NCBI GenBank assembly: GCA_031262465.1
Contig: JAISHQ010000041.1
Span: 1 to 35,282 of the forward strand
Direction: 5' to 3'
Source: Rikenellaceae bacterium
GTDB lineage: Bacteria > Bacteroidota > Bacteroidia > Bacteroidales > Rikenellaceae
DNA length: 35,282 nucleotides
The notes under the pieces were generated by a model, which was given only the letters and a program-made list of their open reading frames with translations, had not been told where the DNA came from and made no database searches. Both the position numbers and the translations under genes were made by a program. Below are positions 17,021 through 29,358 of the stretch, piece after piece (position 1 is the stretch's first letter; each line of letters begins with the position of its first letter).

Positions 17021-17776
17021 ATGCGAACATCTATTTATAGCCTAATCTGCGTGTTGCTCCTCACGGCCTGCGGTGGTCGAAGCCGCTCCAATCGACCGGC
17101 GGATAACCCGGCTCTGCCGACGGACAGCACGATTGAAACGGCCTTACAGGAGTCTCCGGTGGCGATAAGCCCCACGGCTCAGCAGTTGGAAGCGATGGGC
17201 TATGTCAATGTCGCAACGCTCGATCCGACCCTCGCGGTGCATATCGTTTACGCCACAGCGGATAATTTTGTGGGCGAGGTGCTCTATGTCGATTTGACCG
17301 AGGCTTACCTGTTGCCCGAGGCGGCGGAAAAGTTGGTCAAGGCGCATAACCTGTTGAAAGAGAGCCATCCCGGCTATCGTTTTATCATTTACGACGCGGC
17401 GCGACCGATGTCGGTGCAACGCGCCCTGTGGGAGGTCGCCGTCCGCAACGGAAAACAATACTATGTCTCCAACCCCACCAAAGGCGGCGGCCTGCACAAC
17501 TATGGCGCGGCGGTCGACCTGTCGATCCTCGACGCGAGCGGCACCCCGTTGCCGATGGGCACCGGGTACGACTTTTTCGGCCTCGAGGCCAATACCGACC
17601 GGGAAAATGCGCTGGTGGCCGAAGGCAAGCTGACTGAAGAGCAGTTGCAAAACCGCCTCCTGTTGCGCGAGGTGATGCGCGAGGCAGGCTTTCGAACAAT
17701 CACCAGCGAATGGTGGCACTTCAACCATTGCTCGTTGCCCGAAGCCATTGAACGCTACAAACTCATTGATTTTTAA
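17021..17776 (+). CDS. VanX-like D-Ala-D-Ala dipeptidase lipoprotein (M15)
   Basis: A 251-residue protein with signal peptide and lipobox LLTAC (Cys17). The peptidase domain keeps the VanX active site: Arg128 (DAARPMSVQ), zinc ligands His159 and Asp166 (GGLHNYGAAVD), catalytic Glu230 and zinc ligand His233 (SEWWHF). VanX and DdpX cleave D-Ala-D-Ala. As a lipoprotein, this enzyme would act outside the cytoplasm, more likely in peptidoglycan peptide recycling or remodelling than in glycopeptide resistance, since no vanH/vanA or regulator genes are nearby. It is divergent from the LolC/E-like gene and convergent with gltD, with hairpin element C in between. Confidence 0.9.
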   Translation: MRTSIYSLICVLLLTACGGRSRSNRPADNPALPTDSTIETALQESPVAISPTAQQLEAMGYVNVATLDPTLAVHIVYATADNFVGEVLYVDLTEAYLLPEAAEKLVKAHNLLKESHPGYRFIIYDAARPMSVQRALWEVAVRNGKQYYVSNPTKGGGLHNYGAAVDLSILDASGTPLPMGTGYDFFGLEANTDRENALVAEGKLTEEQLQNRLLLREVMREAGFRTITSEWWHFNHCSLPEAIERYKLIDF

Positions 17777-17806
17777 GGCAACTGTTCTTGACAGCACCAT
17801 TGCGCC

Positions 17807-18363
17807 GCCTTTGACTGCGACTTTTAGAAAGTCGCCCAAATCGTCGCCTTTTGTAAAAGGCGACACCGAAAACTTTTGGGCTTGGGTGCGCAGGGCGAAA
17901 ATTCCCTGCGGGAACAACCCCTCTTGTTCCGGATATTCCTCTGCCTTCAAGCGAGCTTGGGCAGGAATATCCAAAACAAGAGGCATTCACCTCCTGCGGA
18001 GTGAATGTTTTCGACCTGAAAACTCAACGGCCATTCCGTTTTGTCTGCGTCTTCAAATCAATATAGAAACGAAATTGTTTTCAGAGAGAACACTTTTCGA
18101 CAAAAATCCGAATCCCTAATACGCTGTTTCAGAATGTGTTTTCAGGGCGATCACATTCGCCTGCGGGCGAATGCGTCTTGTTTTTCATGTCCCGCCCCAA
18201 GCTCGCTTGGAGGGCAGGGGGACAGGAAAAATAAGACGAAGTCTCGGAGAGATGGTCGCCCTGCACACACAAGCAGAAAAGTTTTTGGGGCGCCTTTTTG
18301 CAAAAAGGCGCGATGGTTCTCTAAGAACAGTTCGAGGCTGTAAAAAAAGTCGCAGTCAAAGCC
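17807..18363. repeat. Large modular hairpin element, copy C (inverted relative to copy A)
   Basis: About 557 bp. The ends are near-perfect inverted repeats: GCCTTTGACTGCGACTTTT at the left, its complement with one change at the right. Inside are hairpins at 17817-17835 (GCGAC/GTCGC), 17843-17864 (GTCGCC/GGCGAC), 18290-18311 (GCGCC/GGCGC), the CCAAGC/GCTTGG palindromes in both arms, a TTCCC/GGGAA hairpin, and the CATTCAC and ATTCGC stems next to a diverged core (about 18010-18145). The order is that of copy A read on the opposite strand. An AACTGTTCTT / AAGAACAGTT pair lies just outside the left end (17780) and inside the right end (18323). It sits between the convergent VanX-like gene and gltD. 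Open frames in it are judged spurious. Confidence 0.85.
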
Positions 18364-18368
18364 ATATA

Positions 18369-18408
18369 ACACAACAGGCGGAACCCGAAAGGGTTCCGCC
18401 TGTTGTGT
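18369..18408. terminator. Perfect 18-bp hairpin with GAAA loop, downstream of gltD
   Basis: ACACAACAGGCGGAACCC pairs perfectly with its complement at 18391-18408 around a GAAA tetraloop (plus strand). It starts 24 nt after the gltD stop and abuts element C. There is no U-run on either side, so it is not a standard intrinsic terminator; a 3'-end stabiliser or transcript-end hairpin is also possible. Confidence 0.6.
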
Positions 18409-18432
18409 ATGTGTAAATCGGTTGTACTGACT

Positions 18433-19848
18433 TTATCGCAGGAAGCGGTCGATGTTTTCGGCGGCTTTTTGGGCGGAGGCCATGGCTCGTACCACCAGCG
18501 AAGCGCCTGTGGTGGCATCGCCTGCCACGAAGACTTTCTTGTGCGAGGCGCGCATCGAATCGTCGCACCGGATGTTCTTGCGGGGGTCGATGGCCAATTG
18601 CAGTTCGGCGACCACGTCGTCCTGCGCCGGGTGTACAAAGCCCATCGACAGGAGTACCAAATCGGCCTCGATCACCTCTTTTTCGCCCGTGCGGCTCATC
18701 TGCCACCGGCCGTCTTCGCCCTTCGTCCACTCGACCCGTTCGACCTCCACGCCTTTCACTTGGCCTTTCTCGCCGATGAAACGCAGGGTGTCCAAATTCC
18801 AGCGGCGCGCGCACCCTTCCTCGTGCGAGGAGGAGGTCTTCAGCACATTGGGCCACGCCGGCCACGGGGTGTCGGGGTTGTGTCCTTCGGGCGGTTGGGG
18901 CATGATCTCGATCTGGGTGACCGATGCGGCTCCCTGCCGAATGGAGGTGCCCACGCAGTCCGATCCGGTATCGCCGCCGCCGATGACTAAGACTTTTTTG
19001 CCTTTGGCCGAGATGCGCTCTTTCGGCGCGATTTCGGCTCCGGAGACCACGCGGTTTTGCTGTTTCAACAGCTCAAGGGCAAAATAAACCCCTTTCAGGT
19101 CACGCCCTTCGACCGGCAGATCGCGCGGAACGCCCGCCCCGATGGCGATACAAACGGCATCGAAATCCTTTACCAACGTGCTGATCGGCAAATCTTTGCC
19201 CACCTGCACCCCGGTTTTGAATTCGACACCCTCTTCCTGCATCAGGTTGACTCGCCGTTCGACAATCCGTTTACTCAGTTTGAAGTCGGGAATCCCCAGC
19301 CGGAGCAATCCGCCGACCACTTCGTCCTTTTCAAAGACCGTCACCTTGTGCCCCATTTGGTTGAGGCGGTTGGCCGCAGCCAGCCCAGCCGGGCCGGAAC
19401 CGATGACGGCCACCTTTTTGCCGGTGCGCTTTTTCGGCGGACGGGGTGTGACGTGCCCTTCGGCCCAAGCGCGTTCGACGATGGCCACCTCGTTTTCGCG
19501 GATGGTGACCGGCTCGTTGTGCAGTTTCAGCACACACGACTTCTCGCACAAGGCCGGGCAGACCCTCCCGGTAAATTCGGGGAAATCGCAGGTTTGCGAC
19601 AACACCCGATAGGCTTCGCCCCATTTCCCCCGGTAGGCCAAATCTTGCCATTCGGGTTGGCGGTTGCCGACCGGGCAAGCCCAGTGGCAAAACGGCACAC
19701 CGCACTCCATACAGCGCGAGGCCTGGAGTTTGCGGTCTTCGATGTTGAGGGTTTGTTCGACCTCGCTATAGTCGTACACCCGGTCCACAACGGGACGATA
19801 ACCGGCTTCCTTGCGCCGGATGGTCAAAAAGGCTTTCGGATTTCCCAT
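18433..19848 (-). CDS. gltD: Glutamate synthase small subunit
   Basis: A 471-residue flavoprotein that passes electrons from NADPH to the large subunit for glutamate synthesis. The N-terminal cysteines that bind [4Fe-4S] clusters are Cys46, Cys49, Cys54 and Cys58 (CMECGVPFCHWAC) with Cys97, Cys101 and Cys105 (VCPALCEKSC). The FAD-binding motif VIGSGPAGLAAA lies near residue 150 and the NADPH-binding motif VIGGGDTGSDCVG near 290. The C-terminal FVAGDATTGASLVVRAM is typical. Length is normal for the subunit. It lies 34 nt downstream of gltB in the same direction and the two encode the same complex. A purine-rich stretch (GAGAGAGATAGGGAG) precedes the ATG. Confidence 0.97.
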   Translation of the reverse strand: MGNPKAFLTIRRKEAGYRPVVDRVYDYSEVEQTLNIEDRKLQASRCMECGVPFCHWACPVGNRQPEWQDLAYRGKWGEAYRVLSQTCDFPEFTGRVCPALCEKSCVLKLHNEPVTIRENEVAIVERAWAEGHVTPRPPKKRTGKKVAVIGSGPAGLAAANRLNQMGHKVTVFEKDEVVGGLLRLGIPDFKLSKRIVERRVNLMQEEGVEFKTGVQVGKDLPISTLVKDFDAVCIAIGAGVPRDLPVEGRDLKGVYFALELLKQQNRVVSGAEIAPKERISAKGKKVLVIGGGDTGSDCVGTSIRQGAASVTQIEIMPQPPEGHNPDTPWPAWPNVLKTSSSHEEGCARRWNLDTLRFIGEKGQVKGVEVERVEWTKGEDGRWQMSRTGEKEVIEADLVLLSMGFVHPAQDDVVAELQLAIDPRKNIRCDDSMRASHKKVFVAGDATTGASLVVRAMASAQKAAENIDRFLR

Positions 19849-19882
19849 CGCTATATCTCCCTATCTCTCTCGTTTCTAATTC

Positions 19883-24412
<4,530 letters not shown>

Positions 24413-24616
24413 AGTCGTCCTTCGGTTCCTGCCGACAGAGCCTCCCTCGCCAATGCAAAGGGTCAGCCCTGCGGGCCTGTTATCATGGTTTTATCTGTTC
24501 GATGGTATGGTGTGCCACTTTCCCTCTCTCGTCTCTCGTCTCTCTCCTCTTTTCCCTCCCCCTGCGGCTCCGGAAAAAGATTGATATAGGCTTCCGGATC
24601 AGCGATAAAATTTCCA

Positions 24617-24624
24617 CAAAAGTA
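24617..24624 (-). promoter_or_regulatory. Bacteroidota -7 box for gltBD
   Basis: On the minus strand this reads TACTTTTG followed by TGG, a perfect TAnnTTTG match. It implies a leader of about 195-200 nt before the gltB ATG. On the minus strand that leader is purine-rich near 24520-24560, from repeats of GAGACGAGA-type units. Nitrogen-responsive control of the long leader is possible but not shown. Confidence 0.45.
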
Positions 24625-24752
24625 GTAAAAAAATCACACCGTTGTTCTTTTCCTGCTTTTTTTGTGGCCGGACAGCCCTTTTTGGAAGGCCTTTCCGGAA
24701 ACGAAAAAGCACAAAGAAGCGCACTTTCATAACGGTTTTTAAAACAATTTAG

Positions 24753-24760
24753 TATATTTG
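24753..24760 (+). promoter_or_regulatory. Bacteroidota -7 box for the GH9 gene
   Basis: TATATTTG matches TAnnTTTG, is followed by TG, and lies 67 nt upstream of the GH9 ATG. The rest of the 415-bp divergent gap between gltB and this gene holds the gltB promoter and a C/T-rich tract; no gene is seen there. Confidence 0.55.
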
Positions 24761-24827
24761 TGGGCTTAGGCTAAAACAGAATATCCGAACAAGTACTAAT
24801 ATACATAACCTAACTCTAAAAAAATCT

Positions 24828-27410
24828 ATGAAGAAGTTTTTCTTTCTCTCCCTCTTCCTGTTGTTGGTGGGGGTCTCCTACGGGCAATCCTTGAAATTGA
24901 ACGATCAGGACTATTTCGAGGCTCGCGGTGTCAACGTGCTGGTTTATAGCAACCGGTACAGCCCGGTGTTTTTCGACGAAAAGCTGGCCGGGATCGAGTT
25001 GATCCACCACGGGGTTCGTACCGCCACGGGCGGTGCCGTGCGCCTGCACAACGCCCCCGAACAGTGGGACTTGGTGCCCGCCATCGTCGACCGCAAAGTC
25101 GACCGCGAAACCAACACGATCAGCACCACGCTCCGTTATGCCGACTTTGAGTTCGACTCCGAAATGCGGGTCACCCCCAGCGGTAAGGGCTTTTTGGTGC
25201 AAGTTTACCTCGACAAACCCGTGCCCAAGGAGTTGGAGGGGCGCGCCGGGCTGAATTTTGAGTTTCTGCCCGCGATCTATTGGGAGAGCAACTATTTGGC
25301 CGACGGCAAGCCGGGCATCTTCCCGCGCTATCCGATGACCGATGTCTATATGCGTCCGATGGGCGAAAAAATCCAACAGATTTACGACCACATCACCTTC
25401 GACGATCGCGGACGTGGCGAATTTCCCGAACCGGTGGCCATTTCAAAGGCCAAAACCTTTGTGCTCGCTCCCGAAGACCCCGAACACCGGGTGACGATCC
25501 GTTCGGAGGCCGACATCGAGTTCTTCGACGGGCGGATTTTGGCGCAAAACGGCTGGTACGTCTTCCGCAGTGTTTTTCCTACCGGGCAAACGGGCAAGGT
25601 GATGGAGTGGTACATCGAGCCGGGAACGATTCCCAATTGGGTTCGCGAACCGAACATCGGCTTCTCGCAGGCCGGTTATACCCCCGGCCAGCAGAAAGTG
25701 GCTGTCATCGAGTTGGATAAAAATGCCGCTCCTCAGCCCACGGCCTCCCTCTATCAGGTCAACGCCGACGGCTCCACGACCGAGAAATTTACCGCCGGAG
25801 CACAAGGCTGGGGACGCTTCCTGCGTTACGACTATGTCACTTTCGATTTCAGTTCGGTGACCGATCCGGGGCTTTATTACATCGAATACGACGGGGTGAA
25901 AACCAACACCTTCCCGATCGACAACGAAGTCTATAAAGGGATTTGGCACGCCACGCTCGATGTTTGGTTGCCGATCCAAATGGACCACATGACCGTCAAC
26001 GAGGGGTACCGCATCTGGCACGGAACGCCTTACCGCGACGACGCTTTGCAGGCTCCCACGAACCACGCCCATTTCGACGGCTATCGGCAGGGCGAGAGCA
26101 CCGATACCCGCTTCAAACCCTATGAACGCATCCCGGGGCTGGCGACCGGCGGCTGGTACGATGCCGGTGACTTCGACATCCAAACCGGTTCGCACAACCG
26201 CGTGGTCAACGACTTGGTGCTGATTTGGGAGGTCTTCAACCCCGATCGAGACATGACCTATGTCGATCAAAAGACCCAATACACCGACCTGCACCGTCCC
26301 GACGGCCAAAAAGACATCCTGCAACAGATCGAACACGGGGCATTGGCTTTGGTCGCTCAGATCGAGAACATCGGCCACCCGGTGCGGGGCATCATCGTGG
26401 GCAACCTGCACCAATACCACCACTTGGGCGATGCGGCGAGCATCACCGATGGGCTGCCTTATAATCCGGATTTAGAGCCTTATGAAACGGACGGCGTGTC
26501 GAGTGGCACGATGGACGACCGCTGGGTCTTCTCGAACCGGAGCGCAGGTACCGACATTTCGACCGCCGCCGCGCTGGCCGCCGCGAGCCGGGCTTTGAAA
26601 GAGTTCAACCCCGACCTGTCGCGCCGCGCACTGGCCGCCGCGCAAAAGATGTTGGACGAAAACGAAGAGTACATCGCCTCGTTGCGGAATCCCGCACCTG
26701 CGGCTCCCGGTCGGATGATGATGTTCGGCGGTGGTTCGGGGATGTTGGTCAACCTCGGCCTGCAAATGTGGCTGGCCACCGACAAGGAGGAGTATAAGGA
26801 GATGTTCGAAGAGTCGCTCTGGAAAGCCATCGAATCCAACAACGCGCCCGAAACCCGCCGGGGAGGCAATTCGACCGATTTCCCCGCCCTGATGAGCGGT
26901 TTGCGCGCCTATCCTTACATGGATCAGGCCTTCCGCGACAAACTGCGCGGGTACGCCCAACAGTATAAGGAAAATAGTGACAAAGTGACCGCCGAAAACC
27001 CCTACGGTGTGCCGATGGGCGGCCGCAGTTGGGGCGGCAACACCCCCATTTCGCAGTGGGCAGGCACTAACTACATGATTAACAAGTACTATCCGGGCAT
27101 TGTCAGCAAAGAGGACGTGCTCCGGGGCATGGAGTACCTGTTCGGGTGTCACCCCTATTCGAACCTCTCGTTTGTGATGGCCGTGGGTGTCAAATCGAAA
27201 CACGTCAATTACGGGATGAACCGGGCCGATTTCTCGTTCATCGCCGGAGGCGTTGTTCCGGGCCTGCTCTTCCTGCAACCCGATTTCTATGAAAATCAGG
27301 ACAATTGGCCCTTTATTTGGGGTGAAAACGAGGCGATCATCACCGACGCGATCCCTTACATCTTCCTCGCCCTCGCCGCCGAAGAGATGACGCTCCGAAC
27401 TAACGAATAA
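24828..27410 (+). CDS. GH9 glycoside hydrolase, exported
   Basis: An 860-residue enzyme with signal peptide (MKKFFFLSLFLLLVGVSYGQ) and no lipobox. Residues about 21-270 form an all-beta domain I do not recognise, somewhat mutarotase-like. An Ig-like CelD_N domain follows (NIGFSQAGYTPGQQKVAVIEL, about 275-370), then the (alpha/alpha)6 catalytic domain. The GH9 catalytic aspartates are Asp445/Asp448 (GGWYDAGDFD) and the acid is Glu835 (WGENEA, the NE of the family signature). GH9 includes endo- and exo-beta-glucanases and some glucosaminidases; the exact substrate is not evident. It has its own promoter and terminator, so is probably monocistronic. The plus strand here is C-rich. Confidence 0.9.
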   Translation: MKKFFFLSLFLLLVGVSYGQSLKLNDQDYFEARGVNVLVYSNRYSPVFFDEKLAGIELIHHGVRTATGGAVRLHNAPEQWDLVPAIVDRKVDRETNTISTTLRYADFEFDSEMRVTPSGKGFLVQVYLDKPVPKELEGRAGLNFEFLPAIYWESNYLADGKPGIFPRYPMTDVYMRPMGEKIQQIYDHITFDDRGRGEFPEPVAISKAKTFVLAPEDPEHRVTIRSEADIEFFDGRILAQNGWYVFRSVFPTGQTGKVMEWYIEPGTIPNWVREPNIGFSQAGYTPGQQKVAVIELDKNAAPQPTASLYQVNADGSTTEKFTAGAQGWGRFLRYDYVTFDFSSVTDPGLYYIEYDGVKTNTFPIDNEVYKGIWHATLDVWLPIQMDHMTVNEGYRIWHGTPYRDDALQAPTNHAHFDGYRQGESTDTRFKPYERIPGLATGGWYDAGDFDIQTGSHNRVVNDLVLIWEVFNPDRDMTYVDQKTQYTDLHRPDGQKDILQQIEHGALALVAQIENIGHPVRGIIVGNLHQYHHLGDAASITDGLPYNPDLEPYETDGVSSGTMDDRWVFSNRSAGTDISTAAALAAASRALKEFNPDLSRRALAAAQKMLDENEEYIASLRNPAPAAPGRMMMFGGGSGMLVNLGLQMWLATDKEEYKEMFEESLWKAIESNNAPETRRGGNSTDFPALMSGLRAYPYMDQAFRDKLRGYAQQYKENSDKVTAENPYGVPMGGRSWGGNTPISQWAGTNYMINKYYPGIVSKEDVLRGMEYLFGCHPYSNLSFVMAVGVKSKHVNYGMNRADFSFIAGGVVPGLLFLQPDFYENQDNWPFIWGENEAIITDAIPYIFLALAAEEMTLRTNE

Positions 27411-27441
27411 GAAGGAGTTTTTAAAAATTCCCTGAAACAAA

Positions 27442-27476
27442 AAAGGATTTACCGCCGCCGGTAAATCCTTTTTTTA
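27442..27476 (+). terminator. Rho-independent terminator after the GH9 gene
   Basis: AAAGGATTTACC pairs perfectly with GGTAAATCCTTT around a GCCGCC loop and is followed by a run of T. It begins 31 nt after the GH9 stop. Confidence 0.93.
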
Positions 27477-27593
27477 TTTATGTTTTTCCCGCGTTATCCT
27501 TAAAAGTGTGCAAGAAAATGTTAAAAATAGAGAATAAAAACGGTGGAAAGTTTAAAAACATATAAATGATAGTAAAAAACGAATAATTTTTTC

Positions 27594-27601
27594 TATATTT
27601 G
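27594..27601 (+). promoter_or_regulatory. Bacteroidota -7 box for the Big2/FISUMP lipoprotein gene
   Basis: TATATTTG matches TAnnTTTG, followed by TGCC, 108 nt upstream of the ATG. The predicted leader is about 100 nt and A/T-rich. The stretch before it (27477-27590) is AT-rich and shows nothing else. Confidence 0.5.
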
Positions 27602-27709
27602 TGCCGTTACCATAGCATATAGGGTGTGCCTTGTGCTCTATCTTTGAAAATATATTTTTTTACGAAATCAACCTGAATAGTAACCGTTTTTTAAAAACAC
27701 GAAGTACAG

Positions 27710-28942
27710 ATGAAAAAAATCTTAATGTTGAGCCTTGCGGCGGCAGTGATTTTCTCCGGATGCAAGAAAGACGATCCGATCCCGGTGGCCTCTGTTACGG
27801 TCGACCCGGCTACGCAAACCGTCGAAGTGGGGGCTGCCCTGCCGACGCTGACCGCCAAAATTACGCCGACCGACGCAGGCGACAAATCCGTCAAATGGAG
27901 TTCCGATAAGGCGACTGTTATCACCGTCAACGAATCGACGGGCGCATTGGCATGGGCCGTTCAGGAGATTCAGTCCGAGACGGAAACGGTTGTAATTACC
28001 GCCACTGCCTCCAACGGCAAGTCTGCCAGTGCGACGATCACGGTGACCCGCAAACCGATTCCGGTATCAGGCGGAACGATCACGGCATCGGCCGAGGCAT
28101 TTGTTGTCGATGAAGAACTGCCGACCTTGTCCGTTGCTTGGACTCCGGAAGGGGCTGTGGCTCCGACCTCGGTGGCGTGGAGTTCCGATACTCCGACCGT
28201 GCTGGACGTTACTTCGGCTGGTGTGCTCGAACTGAAGGTGGCCGACGTGGCCGATCCGGTCGAAGTGGTGATTTCTGCTACGGCCCAACCGGCAGGCGTT
28301 ACTGCTTCTGTGACCCTCACCGTGCAGGGCAAGATTACCCGCTATGAAGTGATCGACTGCAGTGCAGAGCTTGGCTTGCTGGTGCTCGACCGCAATGTCG
28401 GTGCCACAGCGGCTTATGATCCGGATGCTACCGATAACACCGCTTCAATTGGCAATTATTACCAATGGGGAAAAAATGTGATTGTTGCTTATGGTGCTCA
28501 AGAAACGGCAGATGCAGAACTTTTTGATCCGACTTGGAACGCCGAAGGAGAAAATTTTTCTGACTGGAGTGTACCGGCTAATACTCCATGTCCGATCGGG
28601 TGGAGCATTCCCGACAAGGATCAAACAGAACTCATTGCTAATAAGGCTTGGGCTGATTATGATTGGGGGACACAAACAGATGAAGAATTTGAGGCGGCAA
28701 AAGCACTTTATAAGAAGCTCAAAATAGCACGAAACGGAGCGTTTCGGGTTCAGGGTGAAAAATATTTGCCAAGAGCAGGCTATTTTTGGTCTTCTTATCT
28801 GAATGTTGTAGATGGACCGAACGCTGAAGGCATAAAAATGGCATACGCCGTTCAGGATAACTATGACATCAACCGTTCAAAAAGAGAATTGGTGACTTAT
28901 GCGATGCCGGTTCGTTGCGTAAAAGCCGCTTCGGTTCAGTAA
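27710..28942 (+). CDS. Lipoprotein with two Big2-like domains and a FISUMP-type C-terminus
   Basis: A 410-residue lipoprotein with lipobox IFSGC (Cys18) followed by KKDD. Residues about 25-113 and 115-207 are two bacterial Ig-like (Big2) repeats (VDPATQTVEVGAALPTL ... SVKWSSDKATVITV; then TSVAWSSDTPTVLDV). Residues about 212-406 resemble the Fibrobacter succinogenes major-paralogous (FISUMP) domain, with LLVLDRNVGA, GNYYQWGKN, CPIGWSIPDKDQ, GYFWSSY and a final PVRCVK. Such proteins sit on the cell surface and are thought to bind or adhere, but no precise function is known to me. The 5' two thirds are GC-rich (over 60% in sampled lines) while bases 28440-28880 fall to about 40%, pointing to a composite gene. 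A terminator follows. Confidence 0.85.
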   Translation: MKKILMLSLAAAVIFSGCKKDDPIPVASVTVDPATQTVEVGAALPTLTAKITPTDAGDKSVKWSSDKATVITVNESTGALAWAVQEIQSETETVVITATASNGKSASATITVTRKPIPVSGGTITASAEAFVVDEELPTLSVAWTPEGAVAPTSVAWSSDTPTVLDVTSAGVLELKVADVADPVEVVISATAQPAGVTASVTLTVQGKITRYEVIDCSAELGLLVLDRNVGATAAYDPDATDNTASIGNYYQWGKNVIVAYGAQETADAELFDPTWNAEGENFSDWSVPANTPCPIGWSIPDKDQTELIANKAWADYDWGTQTDEEFEAAKALYKKLKIARNGAFRVQGEKYLPRAGYFWSSYLNVVDGPNAEGIKMAYAVQDNYDINRSKRELVTYAMPVRCVKAASVQ

Positions 28943-28974
28943 CCGCCCTTGCGGGGCTATACCTAACTGTTTAC

Positions 28975-29017
28975 AACCAACCTGTGCGGGCACTGTTCCT
29001 CACAGGTTGGTTCTTTT
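28975..29017 (+). terminator. Terminator after the Big2/FISUMP gene
   Basis: AACCAACCTGTG pairs perfectly with CACAGGTTGGTT around a 14-nt loop and is followed by CTTTT. It begins 33 nt after the stop. The T-run is short. Confidence 0.75.
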
Positions 29018-29021
29018 GGCT

Positions 29022-29289
29022 CAGTGTAAAAAGCTGGTGGGGAAACTAAGTCAAACAATCTCTTAGTTGAGCCAAAGACCTACCACCCCGTCACTTCGTG
29101 CCACCCCTCCTTCGAGGAAGGAGGGGACTTTATTAGAAAGAGAAGAAGGGGAATTAGACAAAAAGTCTCCTCCTTCCCTGAAGGAGGAGTACCCGAGCCG
29201 ACAGGCGAGGGGGAGGTGGTAGGTCTTTGATGAAAGATATTATGCTCCTCTCAGAGCTATTTTTGTCCCTACACCTACTTTTTACACTG
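29022..29289. mobile_element. 268-bp non-coding inverted-repeat element (MITE or IS remnant)
   Basis: The outer ends are inverted: CAGTGTAAAAAGCTGGTG at 29022 and, on the other strand from 29289, CAGTGTAAAAAGTAGGTG (two differences). An inner inverted pair AAAGACCTACCACC / GGTGGTAGGTCTTT lies at 29074-29087 and 29215-29228. Two perfect 10-bp hairpins, CCCCTCCTTC-GAG-GAAGGAGGGG (29104-29126) and CTCCTCCTTC-CCT-GAAGGAGGAG (29167-29189), sit in the middle. No transposase reading frame is present and no target-site duplication is seen, so it is non-autonomous or decayed, perhaps two nested elements. Confidence 0.75.
29258..29265 (+). promoter_or_regulatory. Possible -7 box for the TonB cassette, inside the mobile element
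   Basis: TATTTTTG matches TAnnTTTG and points toward the TonB receptor gene, 93 nt upstream of its ATG. No equally good box is seen between it and the gene. If used, transcription of the cassette starts within the right end of the inverted-repeat element. Confidence 0.35.
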
Positions 29290-29358
29290 CCCCGTTCTTC
29301 TTTTTCAGTTCGTCGGTGAGGCGGGCTGAGTTTAAACCATTTACAAACTTCAATCGGT

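Noticed and set aside
17021-17776. Glycopeptide-resistance (van) locus
   Set aside because: Only a VanX-like peptidase is present, as a lipoprotein; no ligase, VanH-type dehydrogenase or two-component regulator is nearby.
17144-17986. 280-codon minus-strand open frame over the VanX-like gene and element C
   Set aside because: The plus strand encodes a clear peptidase with all active-site residues; the antisense frame is a by-product of GC-rich codons plus the repeat arm.
29059-29230. Repeated CTCCTTC/GAAGGAG units suggesting a CRISPR array
   Set aside because: The units form two inverted hairpins, not direct repeats with regular spacers, and no cas genes are present.
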